Below are positions 7,760 to 16,102 of a stretch of 64,000 bases of DNA, piece by piece (within the stretch, counting starts at the first letter, position 1; each line of letters begins with the position of its first letter). Location: NCBI GenBank assembly GCA_963741405.1, contig CAVUHX010000040.1, positions 62,001-126,000 of the forward strand, in the 5' to 3' direction. The notes below the pieces were generated by a model that saw only the letters and a program-made list of their open reading frames with translations, made no database searches and was not told the DNA's origin. The position numbers and the translations under genes were made by a program. The DNA is from Roseiarcus sp963741405 (lineage in GTDB: Bacteria; Pseudomonadota; Alphaproteobacteria; Rhizobiales; Beijerinckiaceae).

Positions 7760-7775
7760 TGTGATCCGGATCACA
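7760..7775. promoter_or_regulatory. Perfect CRP/FNR-family-type dyad between bluB and its divergent neighbour
   Basis: The 16 bases read TGTGATCCGGATCACA, an exact TGTGA-N6-TCACA palindrome and the classic binding pattern for CRP-type regulators. It lies 89 bases before the bluB start and 58 bases before the divergent membrane-protein start. Which CRP/FNR-family protein would use it in this organism is unknown. Confidence 0.6.
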
Positions 7776-7786
7776 ACCCGGGCCGC

Positions 7787-7819
7787 GCGAGAATTCTCTT
7801 TTGGGCGAGAATTCTCTTT
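7787..7819. repeat. Tandem palindromic repeat upstream of bluB
   Basis: GCGAGAATTCTCTTT occurs twice, at 7787-7801 and 7805-7819, with an 18-base period. Each copy contains the 10-bp palindrome GAGAATTCTC. Two identical dyads less than two helical turns apart, 45 bases before the bluB start, could be a cooperative repressor or activator site. Confidence 0.5.
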
Positions 7820-7863
7820 GCGAAGGGCCGCCCGCGCGCGTTATGCCGGGCGCGAGGAATTGG

Positions 7864-8526
7864 ATGGAGCAGATGCAAAATCAAGCCGGGGTCGCTGAGG
7901 AGCGCCGATTCGACCCGGCCTTCCAGGCCGAATTCGCCGAACTGCTCGCCTGGCGGCGCGACGTGCGCCGGTTCCGGGCAGGGTCCATCCCGGAGGCGAC
8001 GCTCGATCTCCTTTTCGGTCTGACCGCCTTCGCGCCTTCCGTCGGCAACTGCCAGCCGACCCGCTTCCTCCGTGTCGACGACGAGGCCCGGCGGGCATCG
8101 GTGCGTGCCAATTTCGAGGCCGCCAACCACAAGGCGCTCGGCGCCTATTGCGGCGAGCGGGCGAAGCTCTACGCAACGCTCAAGCTGGCGGGCCTGCGCG
8201 AGGCGCCGGTCCAGCTGGCGGTGTTCTGCGACGAGGCGACCGAGCAAGGTTTTGGCCTCGGCGCGGGTACGATGCCCGAGACGCGGCGCTATTCGGCGGT
8301 CTGCGCGCTCTACACGTTCTGGCTCGCCGCCCGCGCCCACGGGCTCGGCGTCGGCTGGGTCTCGATCCTCGATCCGGTCGGGCTCGCCGAAGCGCTGGAA
8401 GTTCCATCCGAATGGTCGTTCGTCGGCTATCTCTGCGTCGGCTGGCCGCAGGAGGAGCATCTGACGCCCGAACTCGAGCGCGCGGGCTGGCAGGCGCGGA
8501 CCGCGCATCCAGTCATCAGGCGCTGA
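7864..8526 (+). CDS. bluB: 5,6-dimethylbenzimidazole synthase (BluB)
   Basis: BluB is a nitroreductase-fold flavoenzyme that uses O2 to break down reduced FMN into 5,6-dimethylbenzimidazole, the lower ligand of vitamin B12. The 220-residue product from ATG 7864 shows the family's W-R-R-D-V-R-R-F-R opening, F-A-P-S-V-G-N-C-Q-P-T-R, the Y-S-A-V-C-A-L-Y-T-F-W helix and G-L-G-V-G-W-V-S-I-L-D. The reading frame extends upstream to 7801, but the ATG at 7864 fits the family length. No other cobalamin gene is nearby. The upstream dyads at 7760-7819 suggest regulation. Confidence 0.9.
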   Translation: MEQMQNQAGVAEERRFDPAFQAEFAELLAWRRDVRRFRAGSIPEATLDLLFGLTAFAPSVGNCQPTRFLRVDDEARRASVRANFEAANHKALGAYCGERAKLYATLKLAGLREAPVQLAVFCDEATEQGFGLGAGTMPETRRYSAVCALYTFWLAARAHGLGVGWVSILDPVGLAEALEVPSEWSFVGYLCVGWPQEEHLTPELERAGWQARTAHPVIRR

Positions 8527-8529
8527 GGG

Positions 8530-8698
8530 TCACGTGCCCCGGGGCGGATGAAGGTCGTCGATCCACTCGACCGCTTCCGGGTTCGACTCCACGCTCGGCA
8601 GATCGAGATTGACGACCACCGGCTCCTGGCCACTGCGCACCAGCACGCAGGACAGCGGCATTTCGCCGCTGGTGTTGATTTCCTGGTGGGGGACATAG
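8530..8698 (-). pseudogene. Cupin-domain protein, C-terminal fragment (split by IS701)
   Basis: The frame reads Y-V-P-H-Q-E-I-N-T-S-G-E-M-P-L and runs to a TGA at 8530-8532. It is the continuation of the cupin gene whose N-terminal part is at 11764-12078. Removing the IS701 element and one 4-bp repeat restores F-I-Y-V-P-P-Y-V-P-H-Q-E-I-N in one frame, a typical second cupin motif. It lies 3 bases after bluB and converges on it. Confidence 0.85.
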
Positions 8699-8746
8699 TT
8701 CTACTGAGTCACAAGCCGATTTTGCGGATTCGCCGAGTGTAAGGCT

Positions 8747-10134
8747 TTGATATTCTGCCGATTCGTTTTGTTGGCGGAGGCGGCGAAGGTGGACGGGGCG
8801 AGGCGGGAGAGCGAGGCGCGGTTTGCGGCTTACGTGGACAGTCTGGCGGACGTGCTCGGGCACGCGGACCGAGCGGGCCCTTTGATGGATTATTGCACCG
8901 GTTTGCTGATGCCCTGCGAGCGCAAGAGCGTCGAGCCGATTGCGTCGATGGTGTCTCCGGCGCGCGCTGCGGCGACGCATCAGTCTTTGTTGCACTTCGT
9001 TGGGCAGTCGGGGTGGTCGGACGAGGCGATGCTGGCGAAGGTTCGCGAACTTGCGGCGCCGGCATTTGCGGCGCAAGGAGGCGTCGAAGCCTGGATCGTC
9101 GACGATACGGGGTTTCAGAAGAAGGGTTTGCACTCGGTTGGCGTGGCGCGTCAATATTGCGGGCGGCTGGGCAAGACGGACAACTGTCAGATCGCGGTGA
9201 CGCTCTCGATCGCCAATCATCATGCGAGCCTGCCGATCGCCTATCGGCTCTATCTGCCCGAAATCTGGGCGAACGACGCCGAACGTCGAGAAAAGGCGCA
9301 CGTCCCCGAGGACGTGGAGTTCAGGACCAAGCCGCAGATCGCGCTCGCCCAGATCGAGGCCGCCCTGAAGGGCGGCGTGGCCAGGGGCGTCGTGCTGACC
9401 GACGCCGCCTACGGCTGCGACGGAGACTTCCGCGCCGGCGTCACCGCGCTGGGACTGCCCTATGCGGTGGGCGTGCAATCGACGCTGTCGGTCTGGCCTC
9501 CCGGAGAAGAGCCATTGCCGCCCAAAGCCTGGAGCGGCCGGGGGCGCAAGCCTTCGCGCCTACGACACGACGCCGATCATCGGCCGGTCTCGGCCAAAGA
9601 GCTTGCGATGCGCCTGCCCGCCGAGGCCTGGAAAGACGTCGAGTGGCGCGAAGGCTCCAACCAGCCCTTGTCTTCGCGCTTCGCCGCCGCGCGGGTCAGG
9701 CCGGCCTCGCGCGACCACAAACTCGTGGCGCCGCACCCCGTCGAATGGCTCGTCATCGAATGGCCGGAGGGCGAGGCGGAGCCGACCAAATACTGGCTCT
9801 CGACCTTGCCCGAGGACATGCCGCTCGCGGCTCTCGTCGACGTCATCAAGCTGCGCTGGCGCATCGAACGCGACTATGAGGAATTGAAGAGCGAACTCGG
9901 CCTGGCTCACTTCGAGGGGCGAGGCTGGCGGGGATTCCATCATCACGCCAGCCTCTGCATCGCAGCCTACGGGTTCCTGATCCTCGAGAGATCGGCTTTT
10001 CCCCCCTCAGCCCGCTGGCGCCGCGAAAAACCTGCCCTTTCCGGCCGTTGTCAATCCCCACGCGCCCCCGATCCGTCCCGAACGCCACGTGCCCAACTCG
10101 ATCGCGACCATGCGCAAGCAATTGACGATCGCCC
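8747..10134 (+). pseudogene. IS701-family transposase (frameshifted and interrupted)
   Basis: This is a DDE transposase with W-I-V-D-D-T-G-F-Q-K-K-G and C-G-R-L-G-K-T-D-N-C-Q around the first Asp, V-V-L-T-D-A-A-Y-G near the second, and R-W-R-I-E-R-D-Y-E-E-L-K-S-E near the Glu. The first codon is probably a GTG or TTG near 8747-8790. After F-P-P near 10005 the frame slips: the correct continuation, L-P-F-P-A-V-V-N-P then H-V-P-N-S-I-A-T-M-R-K-Q, is in another frame. The slip occurs at TTTTCCCCCCT. The coding sequence is then cut by the ISNCY insertion and resumes at 11664. Confidence 0.85.
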
Positions 10135-11663
10135 TGTCCGTAGCTCGTCAACCTGTCGTGTTTTTGTAGCGCATGATGTGGCGTCTTCGGGTTGATGTTC
10201 GAAGCGGGTCGGAAGCCGCGGACGGCCCGGCTCGAGAGGAGGATGCTGCGTCGATCATCTCCGGGTTGGGTTTGGGCTGTTTCCTTGTTCGGCTGGGCGG
10301 CCGTTTCCTCGTCCCGGCCTGCGCAGCGGAATTGGCGTCGCGCGCAGGGGCGGTCAAGGATGCGCGCAAGCGCGCCCGACAGGGCTTGTCCTTGACGGCC
10401 CCGAGCACGACGCCAGACTTGGGCGCAGTCGGGACGCGGAGGACTCCCTCGGCGTCGTAGTCGGCGAGCCGATGCGGGCCGAGGAACACAGCGCAGGCTC
10501 CGTCGGGGTACTCGTGCACCCGCACCTGCGCCCTGACGAAATGCGGGCGCAGGCGGCTCTCCGGCAGTTGCAGGCGCCTTGCGTTCCAGGCGACGGTGTT
10601 GTCGCCGGCGACCGTGCGCTCCTCGACGACGCAGAGGATCTCGCGCCACATCTCCTTGGCGTCGGGGACGAAGGCCGAGCCCTCCTGCTCGGGGTCGACG
10701 GCGAAGCGGGCGTTGTGCTCGGCGATGTAATGGCTCTTCAGCCAGGCGTTGGCCGCCTCGACGGTCTCGATCCCGGCCAGCCGCAGCTCCTTGGGGAGCC
10801 GGTCCTGCAGGGTGGCGAACAGCCGCTCGGAGCGTCCCCGCGCCTGTGGCGAATAGGCGGCGATGTGCTCGATCCCCAGATGCGCCAGAGCCCGCCCGAC
10901 CTGCGTCTGGACCGTGCCCGAGACTTTCCCGCCGGCCTCCGGGGTATGAAAGTAATGGCTGCCGCGGTCGGTGTAGAGCGCACAGAACAGGCCGCGCTCG
11001 CCGATCACCTCGCGCAAGGCCTCAAAGGTCGAGGCCGTTCCCTCCTCTTCGACGAGGATCATCGAGTAGATCTCGCTCGTGGCGTCGTCCATGGTGACGA
11101 TCAGGTCCATCGAGGGCCTGCCCTCGACCCACACGTGCCGCGACCCGTCCTGATGCAGCATCATGCCGCGCATCGGCCGGCGCGGCCGCTTCTTGCGGTG
11201 CGCCGAGCGCTTGGGCGCCGGCCTGACCAGCCCGGCCCTGTGCAGGCAAAGCTTCGTCACGGTGTAGCCAAGCGTGTAATTGTGGCGCTTGGTCAGCTGC
11301 TCGTGGAAATGCCTGACCGTGAAGTCGGCGTACTTGTCCCGGTAGAGCCCGAGCATCCGCTCGACCTCCTCTTCCGGCGCACGCCGCGGCGACGGCGCGC
11401 CGCGCCGATCGACCAGCCCAGCCTCGCCGTCCGCCTCGTAGCGCTCTCTCCATCGCTGGAAAGAGCGAACGCTCATCCCCAACAGCTCCGCCGCCGTCTC
11501 CTGTGTCATCTCTCCCGAGTCCCAGCGGTCCAAAATCGTCGAAAACCGCATCTTCCGTATTCCCTCGCGAATGTGCGCCGTGTCCATCAAGGCCCTCCAG
11601 GGCCTCCAAAAAACACGACACTTCACGAGCTACGAAATCACGTCACTCCATCTGCTAGCGACA
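10135..11663 (-). mobile_element. ISNCY/IS481-like element, copy 1
   Basis: The element runs from TGTCCGTAGC to GCTAGCGACA (imperfect 10-bp inverted ends). It is flanked by the 16-bp direct repeat CAATTGACGATCGCCC at 10119-10134 and 11664-11679. Removing the element and one repeat restores M-R-K-Q-L-T-I-A-L-A-K in the IS701 transposase. Copy 2 at 26382-27909 is nearly identical. Confidence 0.85.
10148..11587 (-). CDS. ISNCY/IS481-like DDE transposase, copy 1
   Basis: This protein is ~479 residues from M-D-T-A-H-I-R-E-G (ATG 11587); the frame extends 13 codons further upstream, and M-R-F-S-T-I-L at 11551 is another possible start. A helix-turn-helix (M-T-Q-E-T-A-A-E-L-L-G-M-S-V-R-S-F-Q-R-W) is followed by an integrase core with M-M-L-H-Q-D-G-S-R-H, Y-T-D-R-G-S-H-Y-F and A-Y-S-P-Q-A-R-G-R-S-E-R. 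The C-terminal ~90 residues are Arg/Pro-rich. I recall such proteins being filed as ISNCY family; the catalytic core is IS481/IS3-like. Confidence 0.85.
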   Translation of the reverse strand: MDTAHIREGIRKMRFSTILDRWDSGEMTQETAAELLGMSVRSFQRWRERYEADGEAGLVDRRGAPSPRRAPEEEVERMLGLYRDKYADFTVRHFHEQLTKRHNYTLGYTVTKLCLHRAGLVRPAPKRSAHRKKRPRRPMRGMMLHQDGSRHVWVEGRPSMDLIVTMDDATSEIYSMILVEEEGTASTFEALREVIGERGLFCALYTDRGSHYFHTPEAGGKVSGTVQTQVGRALAHLGIEHIAAYSPQARGRSERLFATLQDRLPKELRLAGIETVEAANAWLKSHYIAEHNARFAVDPEQEGSAFVPDAKEMWREILCVVEERTVAGDNTVAWNARRLQLPESRLRPHFVRAQVRVHEYPDGACAVFLGPHRLADYDAEGVLRVPTAPKSGVVLGAVKDKPCRARLRASLTAPARDANSAAQAGTRKRPPSRTRKQPKPNPEMIDAASSSRAGPSAASDPLRTSTRRRHIMRYKNTTG

Positions 11664-11753
11664 CAATTGACGATCGCCCTGGCAAAATCCCTCCATCGAT
11701 GCCCATGCTGCCAAACCGTCTCAAAACGGCGGAACTTCAGCCAACGCTTGTGA
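11664..11753 (+). pseudogene. IS701 transposase, C-terminal tail beyond the ISNCY insertion
   Basis: The frame continues Q-L-T-I-A-L-A-K-S-L then H-R-C-P-C-C-Q-T-V, ending K-R-R-N-F-S-Q-R-L and TGA. It is the last ~30 codons of the IS701 transposase at 8747. It includes the C-P-C-C motif and lies next to the right terminal repeat of IS701. Confidence 0.8.
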
Positions 11754-11763
11754 CACAGTAGAA

Positions 11764-12078
11764 ATAGGGCGGCACGTAGATGAAATCGCCGGGAACGGCT
11801 TCCGCGACGAACTCGAGCCGCTCGCCCCACCTCATCCGGGCGCGTCCGCTGACCACTTAGATGACGCTTTCCACTGGCCCGTGGTGGTGCGCGCCCGTCT
11901 TCGCCATCGGGTGGATCACGACCGTGCCGGCCCACAGCTTTTCCGCGCCGGCGCGCGCGCGGGTGATCGGCGCGGCGCGATTCATGCCGGGGGTCTGCGG
12001 CGTGTTGATGTCGAGTTCGCCGGTATAAACCACCCGGACGCCATCGAGGCGCCATTGGGGCTGGGACAGATCCTGCAT
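11764..12078 (-). pseudogene. Cupin-domain protein, N-terminal fragment with a premature stop
   Basis: The gene starts M-Q-D-L-S-Q-P-Q-W. It carries the first cupin motif (H-P-M-A-K-T-G-A-H-H-H-G-P-V-E-S-V-I) with the metal-binding His cluster, then a TAA at 11857-11859 where a sense codon, probably Tyr, is expected, then V-V-S-G-R-A-R-M-R-W-G in the same frame up to the IS701 insertion. The gene is therefore dead twice: a nonsense codon and an insertion. Its other end is at 8530-8698. The intact protein would have been about 160 residues with a single cupin barrel. Confidence 0.85.
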
Positions 12079-12209
12079 GGTCGACCTCCCGAATAGACAT
12101 GGAGCAGGCTCCGAGTTTAGGCGGAAATCGCCTGACCGAACAGCTGTCCTGAGCAGCGCCGCTCCCGGCGGGCGCTGGCGCGTGAACGCCCGCCGTCGTA
12201 GCGTGGGTC

Positions 12210-13028
12210 ATGACCGACGTGACCGCTATCGCAGCGACCCCGACGCGCCTGACCGCGCGGGCGCTGATCGTGGGCGACCGCATCGACACGGCCGGGCTCG
12301 AGCGGCCGGACACGATTTCGCTGCTGCCGCTCGCCTTCCGCGTCGGGGAGACGGGGATGGTCGCCCTGTTCCGCTTCGGCGTCGCGGTGATGGTCGGCCT
12401 TTCGCCGCTCGAGGAAGAGGACACGCTCGCCAAGCTCCAGTCGCGGGTCTACGGCGAGCGGGCCAAAGGCGACGACGAATATGCCGTGCTCGAAGTCTCG
12501 CCCGAAAGCGACGAGCAGAAGTCGTCCGGCGGCCCGATCCAGATCAAGAATCTGTCGCCGCAGCGTTTTCTGGTGGTCGCCGACGCGCTCGCCAAGACGG
12601 TCGCGCTCGCCCGCGACGAGCGCGAGGTCAACAAGGTGTTCGACGTGATCGAACCCTTCGCCGCCCATCTCGCGGCCAGCGGCAGGACGCCGTTCCGGCG
12701 GAGCGCGATGCTGCGGCTGATCGGCCAGGCGCTGCTGGCGCAGCACCGGGTGTCGGGACGGGTGGCGGTCGAGGAGAAGCCGGATGTGCTGTGGGACCGC
12801 CCCGACCTCGAGCGCCTCTATGCCCGCCTTGAGGACGAGTACGAGCTCAAGGAGCGCGCCGGGGTCCTCAAGCGCAAGCTCGACGTGATCGTCGAGACTG
12901 CGCATGCGCTGACCGACATCATCGACGCCGACCGGGCGACCCGGCTCGAATGGGCGATTGTCCTCCTGATCGTGCTCGAACTCGGCGCCGCAATCGTCCA
13001 GATCGCGCTCGCCCTCAAGGGACATTAA
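12210..13028 (+). CDS. RMD1/DUF155 family membrane-anchored protein
   Basis: This 272-residue protein matches the RMD1 (DUF155) family pattern: an N-terminal mixed alpha/beta region with D-T-I-S-L-L-P-L-A-F-R and G-M-V-A-L-F-R-F-G-V-A-V, a helical middle with L-A-K-T-V-A-L-A, and a C-terminal D-R-A-T-R-L-E-W-A-I-V-L-L-I-V-L-E leading into one transmembrane helix. Eukaryotic relatives act in mitochondria; the bacterial role is not established. It is transcribed away from the cupin gene across a 131-bp gap. Confidence 0.8.
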   Translation: MTDVTAIAATPTRLTARALIVGDRIDTAGLERPDTISLLPLAFRVGETGMVALFRFGVAVMVGLSPLEEEDTLAKLQSRVYGERAKGDDEYAVLEVSPESDEQKSSGGPIQIKNLSPQRFLVVADALAKTVALARDEREVNKVFDVIEPFAAHLAASGRTPFRRSAMLRLIGQALLAQHRVSGRVAVEEKPDVLWDRPDLERLYARLEDEYELKERAGVLKRKLDVIVETAHALTDIIDADRATRLEWAIVLLIVLELGAAIVQIALALKGH

Positions 13029-13715
13029 CGTGCGGCGCGTCCGCGCCAGCCGGAAGGCGCCAGGCCCGCCATCTCGCGCATTCCGCTGGGCCGAAGGCTT
13101 GCACGCGAATCCGAAACCGCCGAACCGCCAGGGCGGTTCTCGTTCGCCGTGTTTTTCCGTCCCGCCCGACGCCGTTCGAGACGCCGGCGCGGTCCCTGAC
13201 TGGTAATTTTCCCCCGTTTTCCCCGTTTTCGGAGCGAAAACAGGGGAGGCCCGCGCTCTTAGGAGCCGACGACTGTTGATAATAACTCATGTTTATCATA
13301 GACTTGTGATACGGTTCGCATCCATTGCATGCGCGGGGGGGGGGAACACCGACATCAGGGGAGAATTTCGCCCTGATCAGGGCAGGAACAGGACGAGAGG
13401 ATCGAAACGCGGAAGCGGCGAACCGCGCCCGAGGGTCTGCCGGAGGCGTCCTCTCGGTTCGTCCGGCCGCGCGCCGGTTTCGATCAAACTTCGCCAGAAC
13501 AGAAATGCCACTATGGATTTTCCGAACGCTGTCGTGGAGCATGACGCGATCGGATTTCCCTCGGCGGCGGAGCGACGACCGGATTCCGAGCCTCCCGGGA
13601 ACCCTCCCGCTTCCGGAATCGCGTCTCCCCGATGCGATGGCTTGTGGAAGACCCGCATTTCTGGATTGACCGCCCAACGCCCGGATGGCTGCCTCTCATG
13701 GAGAGGAGGGGCGGC
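13029..13715. other. Intergenic stretch of 687 bases without a convincing gene
   Basis: Several short frames exist, but none has a ribosome-binding site or a recognisable product. Two details stand out: TGATAA and TTATCA at 13277-13282 and 13293-13298, a 6-bp dyad in an A+T-rich patch that could be promoter-associated, and an uninterrupted run of ten G at 13335-13344, a spot prone to length errors. From 13680 the sequence leads into the ribosome-binding site of the next gene. Confidence 0.4.
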
Positions 13716-14153
13716 ATGGCGATCGAGGACCAGCTTCGCGACCGGCTGAGGAAGGTCGAGGCCTTGTTCTTCGGCGCGTCGACCGCGGGCGAACGGAACG
13801 CGGCCGGCGCCGCGGCCGAACGCCTGCGGGCGAAGCTCGACGAGGCCGCGCGAGACGAGCCTCCGATCGAGATGAAGTTCACCTTGCCGGACTCTTGGTC
13901 CGTGCGCCTGTTCATCGCGCTGTGCCGGCGCTACGGCTTGAAACCGTTCCGCTACGCCCGGCAACGCTCGACGACGGTGATGGTCAAGGCGCCGCGGCGG
14001 CTGCTCGAAGACGTCATCTGGCGGGAGTTCGGCGAACTTCACACGGACCTGACGGCCTATCTCGACGAGACGACCGAGCGGCTGATCCGCGCCACGGTCC
14101 ACGCCGACGTCGGCGACGCCGAAACGGCGCCCGAGCCGCTGGGTCTGGCATGA
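13716..14153 (+). CDS. Conserved alphaproteobacterial protein of unknown function
   Basis: This is a 145-residue protein from ATG 13716, preceded by GAGAGGAGGGG; a longer frame upstream is not needed. The N-terminal half is a charged helix with a Gly/Ala-rich turn (F-G-A-S-T-A-G-E-R-N-A-A-G-A-A-A-E-R-L). The second half, with L-F-I-A-L-C-R-R-Y-G-L-K-P-F-R-Y and T-T-V-M-V-K-A-P, reads like a short conserved domain I recall in rhizobial hypothetical proteins. No enzyme motif is visible. Confidence 0.65.
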   Translation: MAIEDQLRDRLRKVEALFFGASTAGERNAAGAAAERLRAKLDEAARDEPPIEMKFTLPDSWSVRLFIALCRRYGLKPFRYARQRSTTVMVKAPRRLLEDVIWREFGELHTDLTAYLDETTERLIRATVHADVGDAETAPEPLGLA

Positions 14154-14362
14154 ACGCCGGCCGAAGCGAGGTTCACCGGCCGACCCTGCCGGGCCGGCTC
14201 TTGTACGGAATCGACCCGTTCCTGCGCTTCAAGATCGGCCCGATGAATGGGCGGGATGCGCCAATTTCGGTCGTCCGGCCCAGCCGGATGCATGGTTCCG
14301 ACGAGTGGGGTCAACCCATGGCCTTTCGGTCCCGTTCTGATATCCAGCGCATCGCCTCGTGA
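14150..14362 (+). CDS. Possible small protein, translationally coupled (ATGA overlap)
   Basis: This 70-codon frame starts inside the stop of the previous gene (ATGA at 14150-14153), which is the usual layout for coupling. The product (M-N-A-G-R-S-E-V-H-R) has no recognisable domain. It is included only because of the start geometry and could be chance. Confidence 0.2.
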   Translation: MNAGRSEVHRPTLPGRLLYGIDPFLRFKIGPMNGRDAPISVVRPSRMHGSDEWGQPMAFRSRSDIQRIAS

Positions 14363-14392
14363 CGGTTAATCGTTGGCGGATACCGAGAGCCG

Positions 14393-15425
14393 ATGATTGA
14401 TGGAACGACACCGCCAGCGGCCATTCGGTCTGCCCAGGCAAAACGGGTTTTCGTCCTGGGCGCCACCGGCGCCATCGGTCGTGCGACGGTGCGCGCGCTG
14501 GTGCGGCGCGGTCACGACGTCGTGTGTTTCGTGCGACCCCAGGGCTGGCGTCGGGGGGGCGCTCACTCCAGACGGCAGCACGAAGCTGCTCCAAGGCGCT
14601 TTCGTGCGTTTCGGCGACGTCACCGACCCTGCCTCCCTCGCCCGCGCCGGCTTTTGCGGCGAACGCTTCGATGCGTTGGTCTCGTGTCTGGCTTCGCGCA
14701 CCGGGGCGCCCAAGGACGCCTGGACCATCGACTATCAGGCTCATGTGGATGCGCTGGCCGTCGCGCGGGGAGCGGGCGTTGCCCACATGGTTCTGCTCTC
14801 CGCGATCTGTGTACAGAAGCCGCGTCTCGCCTTTCAGCATGCCAAGCTGGCGTTCGAGAACGTTCTCATGGCGTCCGGTCTGACCTACTCCATCGTCAGG
14901 CCCACCGCCTTCTTCAAGTCGCTCTCCGGGCAGGTTGATCGGGTGAAGCGGGGCAAGCCCTTCATGGTCTTTGGCGATGGCGCCATGACCGCGTGCAAGC
15001 CGATCAGCGACGATGATCTGGGCCGCTTCCTCGCGGAATGCCTCGATGACGAAGGTCGCTTCAATCGCGTGCTGCCCATCGGCGGCCCGGGGGAAGCGAT
15101 CACGCCGAAACAGCAGGGCGAGCATCTGTTTGCCCTGCTGGGGCGCGCGCCGCGGTTCAAGCATGTGCCCCTGGCGCTTCTCGATGTCATTGTGTTCGTG
15201 CTCAGCGGGCTCGGGCGCGTCATTCCCCCTTTGGCTGAAAAAGCCGAACTGGCTCGCATCGGCCGCTATTACGCGTCGGAGTCGATGCTCGTTTGGGACC
15301 CGGCGACGGGGCGATACGACGCCGCCGCCACGCCCTCGGCCGGAACCGAAACGCTGTTCGACTTCTATGCGCGCCTGATCAAGGGCGAGGTCTCAATCGA
15401 GCGCGGAGACCACGCCGTCTTTTGA
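14393..15425 (+). pseudogene. bciA: Divinyl (proto)chlorophyllide 8-vinyl-reductase BciA, frameshifted
   Basis: BciA reduces the 8-vinyl group of divinyl chlorophyllide with NADPH during bacteriochlorophyll synthesis. The N-terminal frame has the Rossmann motif V-F-V-L-G-A-T-G-A-I-G-R; the rest reads L-S-A-I-C-V-Q-K-P, F-Q-H-A-K-L-A-F-E, Y-S-I-V-R-P-T-A-F-F-K-S-L-S-G and A-C-K-P-I-S-D-D-D-L-G, as in BciA. One extra C in the CCCC run at 14537-14540 shifts the frame between V-C-F-V-R-P and R-A-G-V-G-G-A-L-T-P. Restoring one base gives a full-length protein of ~343 residues. No other photosynthesis gene is in the window. Confidence 0.8.
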
Positions 15426-15440
15426 CGCCAGCCCAATTCT

Positions 15441-15917
15441 TCAGCCCGGCGCGTACATTGGAAAGGTGACGCCGAGCGACCACGCCAGTATGAGACCCAA
15501 CCCGATGCCAACCGCGGCCGGCGACATCGTGCGGCGACCGACCCAGCCCCCCATGAGGCCGACAACGATTAAGAACAAGACGATAACGTGGATAATGATC
15601 ATCAAGAAAAACAGCCGCTGAAAATCCAGCGCGACGGCCGCGCCCAGCGACGCGAGGAAAGCGCCGCGCGCGATGAAAACCCGCAGGATCGACGCTCGGC
15701 CGTTGTCGGTCGAGAGGCTGTCGGCGAGCATATAGGGGACCGCCCCGACCTCAATGGCCGCGATGATCGGCAGCCTTGCGAGACTGGGCATGAAGGAAGC
15801 GACGTAACGATCCAGCGCGCCGCCGAAAACGAAATTGCCGTAGGCGGCGAGTTCGAACCCGCTGAGCCAGGCCACGCGACCGATTCGGACGCCGCTCCAC
15901 ATCGGGACGCTGTCCAT
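15441..15917 (-). CDS. Polytopic membrane protein or domain, unknown function
   Basis: This 158-residue frame has about four hydrophobic segments, the clearest being L-F-F-L-M-I-I-I-H-V-I-V-L-F-L-I-V-V-G and A-A-V-G-I-G-L-G-L-I-L-A-W. It resembles C-terminal membrane domains I have seen fused to alpha/beta hydrolases in Hyphomicrobiales, so it may be the tail of a larger gene that lost its front. Upstream (15918-16100) there is no hydrolase sequence. It ends 15 bases from bciA and converges on it. Confidence 0.5.
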   Translation of the reverse strand: MDSVPMWSGVRIGRVAWLSGFELAAYGNFVFGGALDRYVASFMPSLARLPIIAAIEVGAVPYMLADSLSTDNGRASILRVFIARGAFLASLGAAVALDFQRLFFLMIIIHVIVLFLIVVGLMGGWVGRRTMSPAAVGIGLGLILAWSLGVTFPMYAPG

Positions 15918-16102
15918 CCAACGAAATCGATGGACAAGTCTGAGGACGCCCTAAAGGCCTTCAGGTCCATTCGCCAGTACGTTCAACGCACGCATGCAAA
16001 AGAGTGTCAATGACACCTGACCCTCGGTCCGGGACCGGCGTTTTTGCGAAAATCCCGGGGCGGGCTTTACGCGGTCGCTCCGGGCCGTTAGCTCATCCGC
16101 TC

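Larger units (their letters stand above)
8699..11763 (+). mobile_element. IS701-family element inserted in a cupin gene, itself interrupted by ISNCY
   Basis: The terminal inverted repeats are TTCTACTGAGTCACAAG at 8699-8715 and its partner at 11747-11763, with 16 of 17 positions matching. A 4-bp target repeat ATAG flanks the element (8695-8698 and 11764-11767), as usual for IS701. Its transposase gene carries a frameshift near 10005 and is cut at 10134 by an ISNCY/IS481-like element. Confidence 0.9.

Noticed and set aside
8570..8600. tRNA T-loop-like GGTTCGACTCC
   Set aside because: It lies in the cupin reading frame and no acceptor or anticodon stem can be built around it.
11571..11753. Independent 60-codon gene on the plus strand
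   Set aside because: Its second half is the tail of the split IS701 transposase and its first half is the non-coding end of ISNCY.
13276..13749. Overlapping frames on both strands between 13.0 and 13.7 kb
   Set aside because: They have no ribosome-binding sites and no recognisable product, and they cross a ten-G run that makes frame assignment unreliable.
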